This document shows, one piece after another, positions 25,501-34,700 of a stretch of DNA of 64,000 bases; the stretch's first letter is position 1, and each line of letters begins with the position of its first letter. This DNA comes from Candidatus Roseilinea mizusawaensis. GTDB lineage: Bacteria; Chloroflexota; Anaerolineae; J036; Brachytrichaceae. The notes below the pieces were generated by a model. It worked only from the letters and a program-made list of their open reading frames with translations. It searched no databases and was not told the origin of the DNA. The translations under genes and the position numbers were made by a program. The DNA is taken from assembly GCA_016841965.1 (NCBI GenBank), contig JAEANN010000030.1:62001-126000 (forward strand). The letters run 5' to 3'.

Positions 25501-26523
25501 ATGCCGGTTCTTGTTGCTCAGATCGCGCCGCAACGTAGCACCCAGTACGCAGCCCTGGCCGATGCCCTGGCGCCGCATGAGTTGCAACTGAGCGCCCTCA
25601 GTCCGCTGCTGGCCGGCATCACGCCGGTGTGCATGGGCGGGCAGGACTATCTGCGGCTCGAACTCACGGCGATGCCGGATGCGCGGCAGATGCAGGAGCT
25701 GGGCGCGCTCGCAATGACCTCGGCCTTTTTTGAACTGCGCAACCAGATCGACGCAGACGATGGGCCGTGGCTCCGGCCTGTCGACACAGGCTTCCAGGCC
25801 GCTTTCCCGACCGATATGGTGATGGCGCGGCGCTATCGCGGCAAGACCAACGAACTGTTCACGCGCTTCCTGTTGAACATCGCGCGCTACAGCAGCGCAT
25901 TTGCCGCCGAACCCTGGCGCGAGTTGCGCGTGTTCGACCCGCTGGCCGGCGGCGGCACCACCTTGTTCTCCGCGCTCGTGCTAGGGGCGCATGTGGCCGG
26001 CGTGGAAAAAGACGCGCAGGATGTGCAGACCACCGCCGCGTTCATCGAGCAATACGCGCGCGAGGAAGGCATTGCCTGCCAGGTCAAAGAGGAACGCCTG
26101 AAGAAAGTGGGCCGGCGTTGGTGGTTCGAGCTGGGAAAAGTCGAGCCGCGCCGATGTCTGCTGACGCTGGGCGACACGCTGCAATCCGCTCAGTTGCTGG
26201 CCGGCTTCAAGAAGCCGCACCTGATTGTGGGCGATTTGCCGTATGGCATCCAGCATCATGGCAAGCTAGAGGCCCTGTTGCGACAGACACTGCCGTTGTG
26301 GACATCGTTGCTGATGCCCGGCGGGGCGATGGCGTTAGCCTGGGATGCGACCCGCTTCCCGCGCGAAGACATGATCGCGCTGGCGCAACAGGCATTGCCG
26401 GCGCAGTGCGTTATCTTAAACGCGCCTCCCTACAACGCACTGATGCATCGCGTCGATCGCGTGATCAAGCGGCGCGATGTGTTGTGTGTGGGGCCGGCTA
26501 CGCCAAAGGGGGCGCAGCCTTGA
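25501..26523 (+). CDS. TRM11-like SAM-dependent RNA/DNA methyltransferase
   Basis: This 340-residue protein has a class I methyltransferase domain in its C-terminal two thirds. Motif I is VFDPLAGGGTTLFSA, the acidic end of strand 2 is GVEKDAQ, and motif IV is VGDLPYGIQ, the (D/N)(L/P)PYG form typical of enzymes that methylate exocyclic amines such as m2G in tRNA (TRM11, Trm14) or N6-adenine. The N-terminal 120 residues lack a clear THUMP domain, so the target is uncertain. It follows the glycosidase-like gene by six bases and probably shares its transcript, with a GC-rich hairpin after its stop. Confidence 0.8.
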   Translation: MPVLVAQIAPQRSTQYAALADALAPHELQLSALSPLLAGITPVCMGGQDYLRLELTAMPDARQMQELGALAMTSAFFELRNQIDADDGPWLRPVDTGFQAAFPTDMVMARRYRGKTNELFTRFLLNIARYSSAFAAEPWRELRVFDPLAGGGTTLFSALVLGAHVAGVEKDAQDVQTTAAFIEQYAREEGIACQVKEERLKKVGRRWWFELGKVEPRRCLLTLGDTLQSAQLLAGFKKPHLIVGDLPYGIQHHGKLEALLRQTLPLWTSLLMPGGAMALAWDATRFPREDMIALAQQALPAQCVILNAPPYNALMHRVDRVIKRRDVLCVGPATPKGAQP

Positions 26524-26525
26524 TA

Positions 26526-26571
26526 AGCCGGCGCTGGCCCTGCGCTGCTGCGCGCAGCCGTGGCGCCGGCT
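26526..26571 (+). terminator. GC-rich hairpin after the methyltransferase gene
   Basis: AGCCGGCGC (26526-26534) and GCGCCGGCT (26563-26571) form a perfect 9-bp outer stem. An inner CTGCGC/GCGCAG pairing is possible. It lies directly after the stop codon and lacks a U-tract. Confidence 0.5.
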
Positions 26572-26846
26572 GACTGCCTTGAAAAACCCTGATCGTCATC
26601 TGTGCGCCGCGCGCAGTGCCATGTATGTGTCTGCTGGTCAGGGGGCAGTTGCCGGCGAACGTCTGGTATGCCGCCGCGCCTGCAAGCCATGCGGCTACAA
26701 TCTCCTCCATCATGCAAGACCTTAAAACTCAGTGGTCAGGTGATCGATGTCGATGCCGGCATCACCGCCCAATTGTCGCCGCCCAGACGGCATATCTGAC
26801 GCCACCCGCGCATCAAACAGAAAAAAGCAAAACAGGAGAACTGGCT
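26572..26846. other. Long untranslated region upstream of the corA transcription unit
   Basis: Together with the hairpin before it, this is a non-coding gap of about 320 bp. TACAAT occurs at 26696-26701 but has no good -35 partner. The plus strand contains several GC-rich self-complementary segments. I could not match it to the M-box magnesium riboswitch, although position before corA makes an RNA control element possible. An ATG-proximal AGGAG site at 26834-26838 belongs to the small ORF that follows. Confidence 0.4.
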
Positions 26847-27089
26847 ATGGTGATCACGACGATGATCCAGGAGTGTATGCAGGTGACGTCATTCATCGAC
26901 GCCCACCAATATGCGATTGACCAATCGCGCCGGCTCGGCGCGCCGGCGGCTGGCGATCGGTTATATGCCTGCAGTGGCCGGCCGTATCTGTTCACATGTG
27001 ACACGCAGGACGACTTGCATCTGGCCGGAATGACCTGCGGCGGTTTTATGCGAATAGGGTTGCGATGCTTGCGTGATGGCATCTGCTGA
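26847..27089 (+). CDS. Small hypothetical ORF directly upstream of corA
   Basis: The 80-residue product begins MVITTMIQECMQ at an ATG eight bases after AGGAG, the best ribosome-binding site in the neighbourhood, and ends nine bases before the corA start. It has five Cys residues (including ACSGRPYLFTC and MTCGGF), no predicted membrane helix and no family I recognise. The strong initiation signal and tight spacing favour real translation. It could be a small protein or a coupling/leader ORF for corA. Its amino-acid composition is less typical than that of the neighbours, so confidence is moderate. Confidence 0.45.
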   Translation: MVITTMIQECMQVTSFIDAHQYAIDQSRRLGAPAAGDRLYACSGRPYLFTCDTQDDLHLAGMTCGGFMRIGLRCLRDGIC

Positions 27090-27098
27090 GGAGAATCC

Positions 27099-28037
27099 AT
27101 GATCGCCGTCTACACTAAACGCGCGTCCGAAGCAACGCTTGAGAAGGCTCTGGAGCCGGCTCCTGGCGCATGGATCAATGTCACCGATCCCGGCGATGCG
27201 GAGATCGAACGTCTGCAACGGGTGTTGGGCGTTCCCCGCGACTTCATCACATACCCGCTCGACTTGAGCGAAACACCGCGCACCGAACGGGAAGGCGGCG
27301 CCACATTAATCGTGTTGCGGGTGCCCTACTATCAGGGCGAGACAGCCGACGTGCCTTATATCACCGTGCCGTTGGGCATTATTTTGACCGATCAATACGT
27401 GGTCACAATATGCCGGGCAGAGACAAATGTCATCGAAGAGATTATTGCCGGCAAGTTACGCGGCTTGTCTACCGTCAAACACAATCGATTCGTGCTCCAG
27501 ATTTTGCTCATCACGGCGCATCGCTTTCTGTCGAATGTGCGCAAGATCAACCGCGCGGTCGATCGGCTCGAAGACCGTTTGAAGCACTCGCTGCAAAACC
27601 GTGAATTGCTGGAAATGCTGAAGTACCAGAAGAGCCTGGTGTACTTCGCCACCGCGCTCAAGGCCAGCGAGTTGATGTTGCGCCATCTACAGCGCAGCCA
27701 GATCTTTGAGAAGTATGAAGAAGACCGCGACCTGCTGGAAGATGTCTTGATCGAAGTGCAACAGGGCATTGAGATGACCAGCATCGCCAGCGGCATTCTG
27801 ACCGGCACCATGGATGCCTATGCTTCAATCATCTCCAATAACCTGAACTCGGTGATGAAGATCATCGCCTCGGTGACCATTGTGCTGAATCTGCCGGTCA
27901 TTGTCTCGAGCTTTTACGGCATGAACGTGGCGTTGCCTTTTCAGGACGCGCCCTGGGCCTTCTGGGCTGTTTTCGGGCTGGCGTCGATCTCAAGCGCGCT
28001 GGCGTTGATCTGGTTGTGGCGGCGAAACTGGCTGTAG
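27099..28037 (+). CDS. CorA family magnesium/divalent cation transporter
   Basis: The 312-residue protein has the CorA layout: a soluble N-terminal alpha/beta domain, a long helical stalk (about 150-240) and two C-terminal membrane helices. The first helix ends in the selectivity motif YGMNV at about residue 273, and the last residues form the second helix and a basic tail (WLWRRNWL). CorA forms pentamers that let Mg2+, Co2+ or Ni2+ enter down the membrane potential. Cobalt uptake would be a useful link with the cobamide genes nearby, but that is speculation. Confidence 0.92.
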   Translation: MIAVYTKRASEATLEKALEPAPGAWINVTDPGDAEIERLQRVLGVPRDFITYPLDLSETPRTEREGGATLIVLRVPYYQGETADVPYITVPLGIILTDQYVVTICRAETNVIEEIIAGKLRGLSTVKHNRFVLQILLITAHRFLSNVRKINRAVDRLEDRLKHSLQNRELLEMLKYQKSLVYFATALKASELMLRHLQRSQIFEKYEEDRDLLEDVLIEVQQGIEMTSIASGILTGTMDAYASIISNNLNSVMKIIASVTIVLNLPVIVSSFYGMNVALPFQDAPWAFWAVFGLASISSALALIWLWRRNWL

Positions 28038-28055
28038 CGGAGCAAACAGGCTGCA

Positions 28056-28061
28056 TATAAT
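28056..28061 (+). promoter_or_regulatory. -10 box upstream of the lipoprotein gene
   Basis: A perfect TATAAT lies 19 bp after the corA stop and 77 bp before the lipoprotein start. A convincing -35 element is not visible, as the upstream 17 bp region overlaps the end of corA. Confidence 0.4.
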
Positions 28062-28137
28062 CGAACCAGCCAGACTGATCCAGAGAGCATAGGCTGAAGG
28101 TGGATCGAGTTACACCATATCCAAAGAGGGACTACAC

Positions 28138-28581
28138 ATGAAACAGCTCGTGGCCGCTGCGATGTTCTTGGTGATGATCGCTTCTGGGTGCGGCGGTGAG
28201 CCGGCCTCAGCACCTGATGATGCCGCAGGTGCTGCGGGTGCCGCGACGCCTGTACGGGCTACAAGTGTGAGTGCCCCGGCCAGGGCTGGCTCTGTTTCGC
28301 CTGGCGCCAGCGGCATCACAGATCCCGCCTTGCTGGGCAAGTGGATCACCGCAGATGGCGGCTCTGGCTACGACTTCAAAGATGATTTCAGCGTTGTCAT
28401 CACACTGGTTGGCAGCGAGATTCAGTCAAGCTACAACATCGTCGAGGGTGGCAACGGACAGGGCAAAGTGGAGATCGCCGAGCAGTCTGGCGTGATTGTG
28501 TGGAGCTATAAGATCGACGGCGCCCGGCTGGATTTGGCCGCCGACGGCGGGCGGGCCAAGAGGCTCAGCAAGACACAATAG
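28138..28581 (+). CDS. Predicted lipoprotein, hypothetical
   Basis: The 147-residue protein has a signal peptide with lipobox IASGC at about residues 15-19, followed by a Pro/Ala/Thr-rich spacer (about 20-60). The folded part, about 60-147, begins DPALLGKWITADGGSGYDF and looks like a small beta-barrel of the lipocalin-like 'lipoprotein, DUF' type, in which a GxW near the start is typical. The cysteine would be lipidated and the domain face outward. A GAGGG ribosome-binding site precedes the ATG. Function unknown; it has its own promoter and terminator. Confidence 0.7.
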   Translation: MKQLVAAAMFLVMIASGCGGEPASAPDDAAGAAGAATPVRATSVSAPARAGSVSPGASGITDPALLGKWITADGGSGYDFKDDFSVVITLVGSEIQSSYNIVEGGNGQGKVEIAEQSGVIVWSYKIDGARLDLAADGGRAKRLSKTQ

Positions 28582-28629
28582 TGGGATGGCCAGGTCTGAC
28601 GCCTACGTTGATGAGGCGCTGCACACACC

Positions 28630-28657
28630 GCCCCGCGCGGGTAGATCCCGGCGGGGC
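28630..28657. terminator. Hairpin between convergent lipoprotein and oppF-type genes
   Basis: GCCCCGC (28630-28636) pairs with GCGGGGC (28651-28657), and inner GGG/CCC pairs extend the stem past a one-sided bulge. Its position between two convergent stops suggests bidirectional termination. Confidence 0.5.
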
Positions 28658-28689
28658 TGTTGATTCGCATAGCCGATCTCTGCGCCGGC

Positions 28690-29703
28690 CTATTTGTAGA
28701 CGAACAGCGAGGACACGTTTTCGTTTTCGAGGCGCGGGAACTCATCGTACAGAAAACAAGACGCCGCGCGGGTCGGCTCCAGCTTGAAAAGTGGCGGCTG
28801 GGATTCGCGGCACCGCTCCATGACGAACGGACAACGCGCAGCAAAGCGGCACCCCTTCGCCGAACCAAAGTCCCCCTCCTTGGCCTGGATGTCGCTCGAT
28901 CCCCAGCGCAGATTGATGTCGGGCCAGGGAATCGAGTCAATTAACAGGCGGGTGTAGGGATGTTTGGGCGACTTGATGACAGTTTCCACATCTCCAGCCT
29001 CCATGATAGCGCCCCGATACAACACCACGATCTGGTCGCTGATGTGATAGGCCGTGGTCAGGTCATGCGTGATGTACAGGATGGAGATGCCGTAATCTTT
29101 CTTCAGCTTCTGCAGGCTCTCCAGAATCGTCGCGCGCAATGAAGCGTCGACCATCGACACCGGTTCGTCCGCCACGAGCAGCTTGGGTTTGAGCAACAGC
29201 GCTCGCGCAACCGAGATGCGCTGGCGTTGGCCGCCCGATAGCTGGTGCGGAAACCGGCCCAGAATTTCTTCCGGGCGCAACCCCACGGCGCTGAGCGATT
29301 CTTCCATCATCTGCCGAGCTTCTTTTTTCGATCGGGCCAGTTTGAACTTGTCGATTGGCACGGTCAGCAGGTGGTCGATGGTGTAGAACGGATTGAACAC
29401 GGCGAACGGGTCCTGAAAGACTGCCTGCACCTCGCGGCGGAATTGCAGGTGCTCTTCTCTGCTCAGTTTGGCGACGTTGCGGCCTTTGTAGAGCACCTCG
29501 CCATGCGTAGGCTCGATGAAGCCGAGCGCCAATAAGCTCATCGTGGTTTTGCCGCTGCCGCTTTCGCCGGCCACGGCGATGATCGAGGGCGTTGTGTCGT
29601 CGATGACCAGCGACATGTTGTCTAGCGCGATCGTTTGTTCGCGCGATAGCAGGCCCTGGCTGTAGATCTTGGATACGTTGCGGAGTTCAAGAAGTGATGC
29701 CAT
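28690..29703 (-). CDS. Oligopeptide-type ABC transporter ATPase, OppF/DppF-like
   Basis: This 337-residue ATPase is the last gene of the uptake operon. Walker A is GESGSGKTT, the signature is LSGGQRQRISVARAL, and Walker B is LLVADEPVSM. The C-terminal extension (about 270-330) carries the Opp-type Cys set GCRFAARCPFVMERC and ASCFLY, which in this family can bind an iron-sulfur cluster. With the OppD-like protein it powers the two permeases. Family 5 uptake systems of this kind carry peptides, but also oligosaccharides or nickel chelates. Confidence 0.93.
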   Translation of the reverse strand: MASLLELRNVSKIYSQGLLSREQTIALDNMSLVIDDTTPSIIAVAGESGSGKTTMSLLALGFIEPTHGEVLYKGRNVAKLSREEHLQFRREVQAVFQDPFAVFNPFYTIDHLLTVPIDKFKLARSKKEARQMMEESLSAVGLRPEEILGRFPHQLSGGQRQRISVARALLLKPKLLVADEPVSMVDASLRATILESLQKLKKDYGISILYITHDLTTAYHISDQIVVLYRGAIMEAGDVETVIKSPKHPYTRLLIDSIPWPDINLRWGSSDIQAKEGDFGSAKGCRFAARCPFVMERCRESQPPLFKLEPTRAASCFLYDEFPRLENENVSSLFVYK

Positions 29704-29750
29704 CTAAGTGTTGATGCTGTTGGTTGCTGGTATTGGTCTCGTGCAAACGG

Positions 29751-30797
29751 TTAAAGACCTATCGCCGGCTGCTGTTGGCGGACGGTCGAATGCGCGCGGT
29801 TGCCGTGCTCGTCGTACAGGTGGCACGAAACGAATCGCCCTGTGGAGGTGACGGCCTTTGGCGGCGGCGCAGACTTGCAGATTTCCATGGCGTGCTCGCA
29901 GCGCGGATGGAAGACGCATCCGCTGGGCAGCCGCAAGAGTGAGGGCGCCAGACCGGGTATGCCCTGGAAGATGCCCTTGTTTTCCAGATTGGGCAGGCTG
30001 CGGATCAAAGCTTGGGCATAGGGATGCAGCGGGTCAGTGAACATCTCGCGCACGGTGCTCAGCTCGACCAGCTTGCCGGCGTACATGACAGCCACGCGAT
30101 TGGTGATTTGGGCCATCAAGCCCATGTCGTGGCCGATCAGGATCACGGCAGCTCGTATCTTTTCTTGCACCCGGCAGATGGTTTCCATCACCTGGCGTTG
30201 TACCACCACATCAAGTGCGCTGGTCGGCTCGTCGGCGATGATCACCTTCGGGCTGAGCAAAATACCGATGGCAATGCACACGCGCTGTTTCATGCCGCCG
30301 CTCAATTCATGCGGATACATGCGGAACACGCTGCGCTTGAGTTCCACAGACTCTAGCGCGCTCTCGGCGCGCTCGATCAGCTCGCGCTCGGATGCGCGCG
30401 GCACGTGTGACCGCATTGCATCGATCATCTGCTTGCCGACGCGCATCACCGGGTTGAGCGAATTCATCGCGCCTTGTGGAATGTAGCTGATCTTGCTCAG
30501 ACGAGCCTGGCGCATCTCCTCTTCATTGAGCTTGAGCAGATCGACGCTGCCCATGTCGGTGTGAATGATCGCGCTGCCGGCCTCGATTCGGCCGGGCGGC
30601 TTGATCATGCGCATCAGCGCCAGCGCCAGGGTGGACTTGCCGCAGCCGGACTCGCCGACCAACCCCAGCCGCTCGCCGGCCATCAGCGTTAGATCTATGC
30701 CATCCACCGCCTTGACCCGGCCTGCATCTGTGTAGTATGTGACTTGCAGATTATTGATTTCGAGCGCAACCTGCTGCGCCCCGTTGGGTGATGTCAT
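29751..30797 (-). CDS. Oligopeptide-type ABC transporter ATPase, OppD/DppD-like
   Basis: The protein has 348 residues from the ATG at 30797, which overlaps the permease stop in an ATGA. The longer ORF to 31193 lies inside the permease gene and is rejected. Walker A is GESGCGKST, the signature is [14 protein letters not shown], and Walker B is [12 protein letters not shown]-terminal Cys cluster, [15 protein letters not shown] and SCHLY, matches the OppD extension with a possible [4Fe-4S] site. It is translationally coupled to the OppC-like permease. Confidence 0.93.
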   Translation of the reverse strand: MTSPNGAQQVALEINNLQVTYYTDAGRVKAVDGIDLTLMAGERLGLVGESGCGKSTLALALMRMIKPPGRIEAGSAIIHTDMGSVDLLKLNEEEMRQARLSKISYIPQGAMNSLNPVMRVGKQMIDAMRSHVPRASERELIERAESALESVELKRSVFRMYPHELSGGMKQRVCIAIGILLSPKVIIADEPTSALDVVVQRQVMETICRVQEKIRAAVILIGHDMGLMAQITNRVAVMYAGKLVELSTVREMFTDPLHPYAQALIRSLPNLENKGIFQGIPGLAPSLLRLPSGCVFHPRCEHAMEICKSAPPPKAVTSTGRFVSCHLYDEHGNRAHSTVRQQQPAIGL

Positions 30798-31699
30798 TCC
30801 GACCTCCGCACGCGTGGGTTGGCGATTTCGTCTAGGCCACGATTGATCAGTGATAACGATGCGAAGATCAAGATTAGCGCAAGGCAGGGCCATAACACCC
30901 ACCACCACCACTGATTGAAGATGGCGGAGTGGAATTGCGCCCAGCGAATGGTCATGCCGATGGTTGGCTCGCGGGCCGGGCCGAGGCCCAGCACCTCCAG
31001 GCCGAAGGTGGCGCCGATGGCGCCCATCACCGCGCCTACGAAGCTGGCTGCCAGATAGGGCAGCATGTTCGGCATCAGCTCTTTGAAGATGATCTCCAGG
31101 TTGCTCATGCCGGACAGTTTGGCCACGCTGACAAAGGTGCGCTCTCGCAAGGTCAGCACCTGCGAGCGCACCACACGCGCGGTGCCCATCCACGACAAAA
31201 TGGACGCCACACCGGCCATGGTGAAAATAGTCACTTTGTTTTTGTCCACGATGGTGCTGGCGATGATGATTTGTAGGATGAGCGGCGGGATGGTGATGAG
31301 CACTTCGGTGAGCCAGCGGATGATCGAGTCGATTATGCCGCCATAGTAGCCGGCCAGAAAGCCCAGCACCACCCCTACCACAATGCCGACCGACCCAGCG
31401 ATCAGGCCGACGGTGCCGGTGAGCAGAATGCCGCGCACCATGACCGCCAGCAGGTCGCGTCCATCTTTATCTGTCCCCAGCGGATATTCTGCGCTCGGTG
31501 GTTGGACGGAAGGGGCGGCGAGAGGATAGGCCCGCGTGGAGGTGTCGATCAGCAGCGATCCACCAATGCTAAAAATCAGTAGGAATGCCAGTAGCGCCAG
31601 GCCAACGGCCAAGCTCTTGTTGCGCCGCAGGTAGCGCAGCGCCAGCGTGAGGCGGCCTGGTCGTCTGCCGGCGCCCTGAACAGAAACAGACAATTCCAT
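30794..31699 (-). CDS. ABC transporter permease, OppC/DppC-like
   Basis: The protein has 301 residues from the ATG at 31699 (MELSVSVQG). The ORF upstream to 31792 overlaps the OppB-like gene and is unlikely. The N-terminal helix (about 27-50) precedes the [11 protein letters not shown]-type signature, here [13 protein letters not shown], diagnostic for OppC. Five further helices and the EAA loop (about 210-230, [18 protein letters not shown]) contact the ATPases. It pairs with the OppB-like permease just upstream. Confidence 0.93.
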   Translation of the reverse strand: MELSVSVQGAGRRPGRLTLALRYLRRNKSLAVGLALLAFLLIFSIGGSLLIDTSTRAYPLAAPSVQPPSAEYPLGTDKDGRDLLAVMVRGILLTGTVGLIAGSVGIVVGVVLGFLAGYYGGIIDSIIRWLTEVLITIPPLILQIIIASTIVDKNKVTIFTMAGVASILSWMGTARVVRSQVLTLRERTFVSVAKLSGMSNLEIIFKELMPNMLPYLAASFVGAVMGAIGATFGLEVLGLGPAREPTIGMTIRWAQFHSAIFNQWWWWVLWPCLALILIFASLSLINRGLDEIANPRVRRSE

Positions 31700-31742
31700 C
31701 GTTCTTTTCCTGATTTGCCTTGTGAGACTCTGCGAGGTGCGC

Positions 31743-32753
31743 TTACTTGCGATCGTAGCGGATGCGCGGGTCGAGCAGGGGATACAGCACATCGACCAGC
31801 ATCATGCTCACGCCCACAGCAATGATGGTAATCATACCAATGCCATAGATGACAAAGAAATCGTTGGCCAGGATCGCGGCATTCAGCAGCGACCCGATGC
31901 CGGGGAATCCGTAGAGGTTCTCTACCAGGATGCCGGCCGACACGATCGATCCAAATGCCAGCGCCAGCGCTGTCACCTGGGGCAGGATGGCGTTGCGCAC
32001 GTAGTACCAGTAGAAGATGCGCCTCTGTCTCAATCCTTTGTGCTCGGCGAAGTTGACGTAGTCTTCACCCTGTACGGTGACACCCATCCCACGCATCCCC
32101 AATGCCCAAAAACCCACCGAGGCCAGAATAAGCGACAGCGCGGGCAGAATGGCATGGCGGGATACATCGAGGATGAAATCTATGCTCAGCTCCGGCCCCA
32201 TAAAGCGGCTGGTCGTGTATGCCCCGCTAAGCGGCAGCAATTTGGCGCGGAACGCAATGAAGTAGATCAGCAGCAGGCCCAGCAGGTACGCCGGCACAGC
32301 CGCTAGCACCATCAGCGGTGTGACCATGCCCTTCACCCAACCCGGACTGCGCGGCCAGCCGGCCAGCGCGCCAATCCCGGTGCCGATCAGAAACGTCAGC
32401 AGCGTGGTGACGCTAAGCAAAATCACCGTCCACGGCAATGCTTGGCTGATCAGTTCTACGACAGTTTTGGGGTAGCGCATCAGTGACACGCCCAGATCGC
32501 CGCGCAGCACGCTGCTCATGTAGTCAAGATACTGTTCCACCAGCGGCTTGTCCAGCCCGAACTTGATTTCAAATGCCTTGATGATGTTTTCCAAGTCTCG
32601 CGGCGCGTAGCCGGTGGAGCGCTGGATCTCGGCAAATCGCTCACGAATGGGGTTGATGCGAGACAGGCGCGGAATGAAGAATAACACGGTGGCGGCAGTC
32701 CAAACGACAAAAATCAGGAATAGAAAACGCCGAACAATGTAACTAATCTTCAC
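31743..32753 (-). CDS. ABC transporter permease, OppB/DppB-like
   Basis: The protein has 336 residues from a GTG at 32753, chosen because of the GGAGG-type site just upstream and because KISYIVRRFLFLIFVVW is the normal OppB opening. The ATG at 32837 would begin in the hairpin region. Six membrane helices follow, with an EAA-like loop near residues 225-245 (EDYVNFAEHKGLRQRRIF). A large periplasmic loop between helices 1 and 2 (IPRLSRINPIRERF) is typical of OppB. It lies 114 bp after the binding-protein gene, separated by a stem-loop. Confidence 0.92.
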   Translation of the reverse strand: MKISYIVRRFLFLIFVVWTAATVLFFIPRLSRINPIRERFAEIQRSTGYAPRDLENIIKAFEIKFGLDKPLVEQYLDYMSSVLRGDLGVSLMRYPKTVVELISQALPWTVILLSVTTLLTFLIGTGIGALAGWPRSPGWVKGMVTPLMVLAAVPAYLLGLLLIYFIAFRAKLLPLSGAYTTSRFMGPELSIDFILDVSRHAILPALSLILASVGFWALGMRGMGVTVQGEDYVNFAEHKGLRQRRIFYWYYVRNAILPQVTALALAFGSIVSAGILVENLYGFPGIGSLLNAAILANDFFVIYGIGMITIIAVGVSMMLVDVLYPLLDPRIRYDRK

Positions 32754-32770
32754 CCTGGAGCCTCCGATAC

Positions 32771-32800
32771 TGCGAAGGCGACCGAATGGCCGCCTTCGCA
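32771..32800 (-). promoter_or_regulatory. Stem-loop between binding-protein and permease genes
   Basis: TGCGAAGGCG and CGCCTTCGCA form a perfect 10-bp stem with a 10-base loop (ACCGAATGGC) and no U-tract. In such operons hairpins at this place often reduce read-through or protect the upstream mRNA, giving more binding protein than permease. Confidence 0.65.
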
Positions 32801-32867
32801 ACAGTATTCCTCTGACATGAAGGCGCCGTGCGTGCATGCTGCGCGCAGCCGGCCTGCATGGCGTCTT

Positions 32868-34700
32868 TTACTGGGCGGCCTTCAGGCCCAGCACCAGCAG
32901 TGGGAAGGTGTGGTGCCAGTAAGCCCCGTTCAGATACGGGTTGTCCTGAGTTGGCCAGTTGACCCAGTAGGTCTGGTTGTATGGAATGCGGTGCAGCCAC
33001 TGGATGACCGGAATGTCGATCATGTCAGTCCAGTAGATGTCGATGGCTTTCAGGAACAGGTCGTTCAGCCTGGGATCGCCGGGAGCGATGCCGCGCATTT
33101 CGTCCACAATGGCATCGAATTGTGGGTTGGCATAGCGCGAGAAGCGGTTGCCACCGGCCGTTGTGCCGATGGGGCTGGCAAATCGGCTGTGATACAGCTC
33201 TAGTGTTGCGTATGGATCGATCACGCTGGCCCCGTGGCCGAATAGATACAGGCCCGGCTTGCCGTCGGCCATGTTCTGGTAAGCGTCGTTGCCAAAGTTG
33301 ATCGAGGCCTCGAAACCGCCCCGGCGCAACATTTCGACCAGCACCGGCGTGATGTCGGCGTGGATTGACTCGAAGCCGTTGATGGTGGCGTTGACGCGCT
33401 CGCCATTCTTGACCCAGAAGCCCTCGGCGTCCTTGGTGAAGCCGGCTTGCTGCATGCGCGCTGCGCTCTGTTCCAGACTGAAATTGCGCACGCCCATCTC
33501 TTCGCCCTTAGCCCGCGCCAGGTCGAGATACTTCTTGAGGGCGGGGTACTCTGGATACGGGAAGATCGTGGTGATCTTGGCGCCGTTGTATACCACTTTG
33601 TCGATGGTGTCGCGGTCGAGGGCCAGGCTCATGGCCCAGCGCACGTTCGGGTCGCTGTACGGCTCCAGCGCCGTGTTGACCCACAGCGAGTTCGGCCACC
33701 AGTCGATGTAGCCCAGCGGCTCGTCTTTGCCGGTGTGCGTGATGATCTTTTCATTTTGCTCGACTGCCGTGCGGATCAGCGACGGGCGCAAGTCAAGGCA
33801 GGCGTCGCATTCGTTGTTCACCACGCGCTGGGCGGCTGTGGTCATGTCGGACAATGGAATCAGAGTCACGCGCTGAATATCGGGCTTTTGCTGGAAACCA
33901 GACTTGAAGCCCCACCAGTCGTCACGGATGTCGAAGATTTTCTGTTGAGCCGTCTGCACGGTGTTGAACATGCCGCTGTGCACGATGTCATCGCCCCCAG
34001 TGTACGCCGTGATGTCATCGATCTTCTCAAACACGTGCTTGGGCACAATCGGAATCCCGGTGTCAAACTTGAAGCTGAGGATTTCAAACTTGAAGCGCGG
34101 ATTGGGCGCCTTGAATTTGATGACGACCGTCTGATCGTCTGGTGCCGTAGTCTCCTGCACGAATTCGTTCACTTGGGCGTGGTAGCTCAGCTTCTCGTTC
34201 GTGGCGAGTGTGTCAAGGGTGAATTTCACGTCCGCCGATGTAATGGGCGTGCCGTCGCTCCACTCAGCGCCCCGGCGCATCGTAATGGTCAGTTCAGTGT
34301 AGTCGTCGTTGTACTTGCTGCTCTCCGCCAGCCAGGGGATTTCTTGATCGGCAAACACCGAGTAGTAGAACAACGGCTCCCAGAGCAGGGCGTTGCCTTC
34401 CTGGTGGGTATACCCGGTGGTCGTCCATGGGTTGGTGACGCCCTGGTTGGTGTATTGGCCGCCGGCGCCGCCGTGGTTCAACACGAGTGTGCGATTGCGC
34501 GGAACTTCTTTGAGGGTAGCAGCCGGGGCTTGGGCCGCAGGTGCTTCCCCTGCTGCTGGCGCGGTAGTCGGCGCTGCTGCTGGCTGCTCTGCCGATGGTG
34601 CGCTAGTTGGCGTGGCTGCCGTGCAGGCGGCTGCAAGTGTGCCGGCGCCGGCGAGCGCGGACAACTGAATCATCTTGCGACGTGTGAGCTTGCTTGACAT
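32868..34700 (-). CDS. Family 5 extracellular solute-binding lipoprotein (Opp/Dpp type)
   Basis: The protein has 610 residues from ATG 34700. The signal peptide contains twin arginines (TRRKMI) and the lipobox LAAAC at Cys26, so export may be by Tat. A linker of about 40 residues rich in Ala, Pro and Thr is a habit of Chloroflexota lipoproteins. The mature domain is a family 5 (PF00496) binding protein: ADVKFTLDTLA and WAMSLALDRD are typical motifs. It captures a peptide or oligosaccharide outside the membrane and delivers it to the permeases encoded downstream. The ligand cannot be predicted. Confidence 0.93.
   Translation of the reverse strand: MSSKLTRRKMIQLSALAGAGTLAAACTAATPTSAPSAEQPAAAPTTAPAAGEAPAAQAPAATLKEVPRNRTLVLNHGGAGGQYTNQGVTNPWTTTGYTHQEGNALLWEPLFYYSVFADQEIPWLAESSKYNDDYTELTITMRRGAEWSDGTPITSADVKFTLDTLATNEKLSYHAQVNEFVQETTAPDDQTVVIKFKAPNPRFKFEILSFKFDTGIPIVPKHVFEKIDDITAYTGGDDIVHSGMFNTVQTAQQKIFDIRDDWWGFKSGFQQKPDIQRVTLIPLSDMTTAAQRVVNNECDACLDLRPSLIRTAVEQNEKIITHTGKDEPLGYIDWWPNSLWVNTALEPYSDPNVRWAMSLALDRDTIDKVVYNGAKITTIFPYPEYPALKKYLDLARAKGEEMGVRNFSLEQSAARMQQAGFTKDAEGFWVKNGERVNATINGFESIHADITPVLVEMLRRGGFEASINFGNDAYQNMADGKPGLYLFGHGASVIDPYATLELYHSRFASPIGTTAGGNRFSRYANPQFDAIVDEMRGIAPGDPRLNDLFLKAIDIYWTDMIDIPVIQWLHRIPYNQTYWVNWPTQDNPYLNGAYWHHTFPLLVLGLKAAQ

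Noticed and set aside
26572-26846. Possible M-box magnesium riboswitch upstream of corA
   Set aside because: The position is right, but I could not match conserved M-box elements by eye. Infernal with the ykoK model would decide.
33447-34697. 416-residue ORF on the plus strand
   Set aside because: It is antisense to the solute-binding protein gene, which has clear family motifs, signal peptide and operon context.
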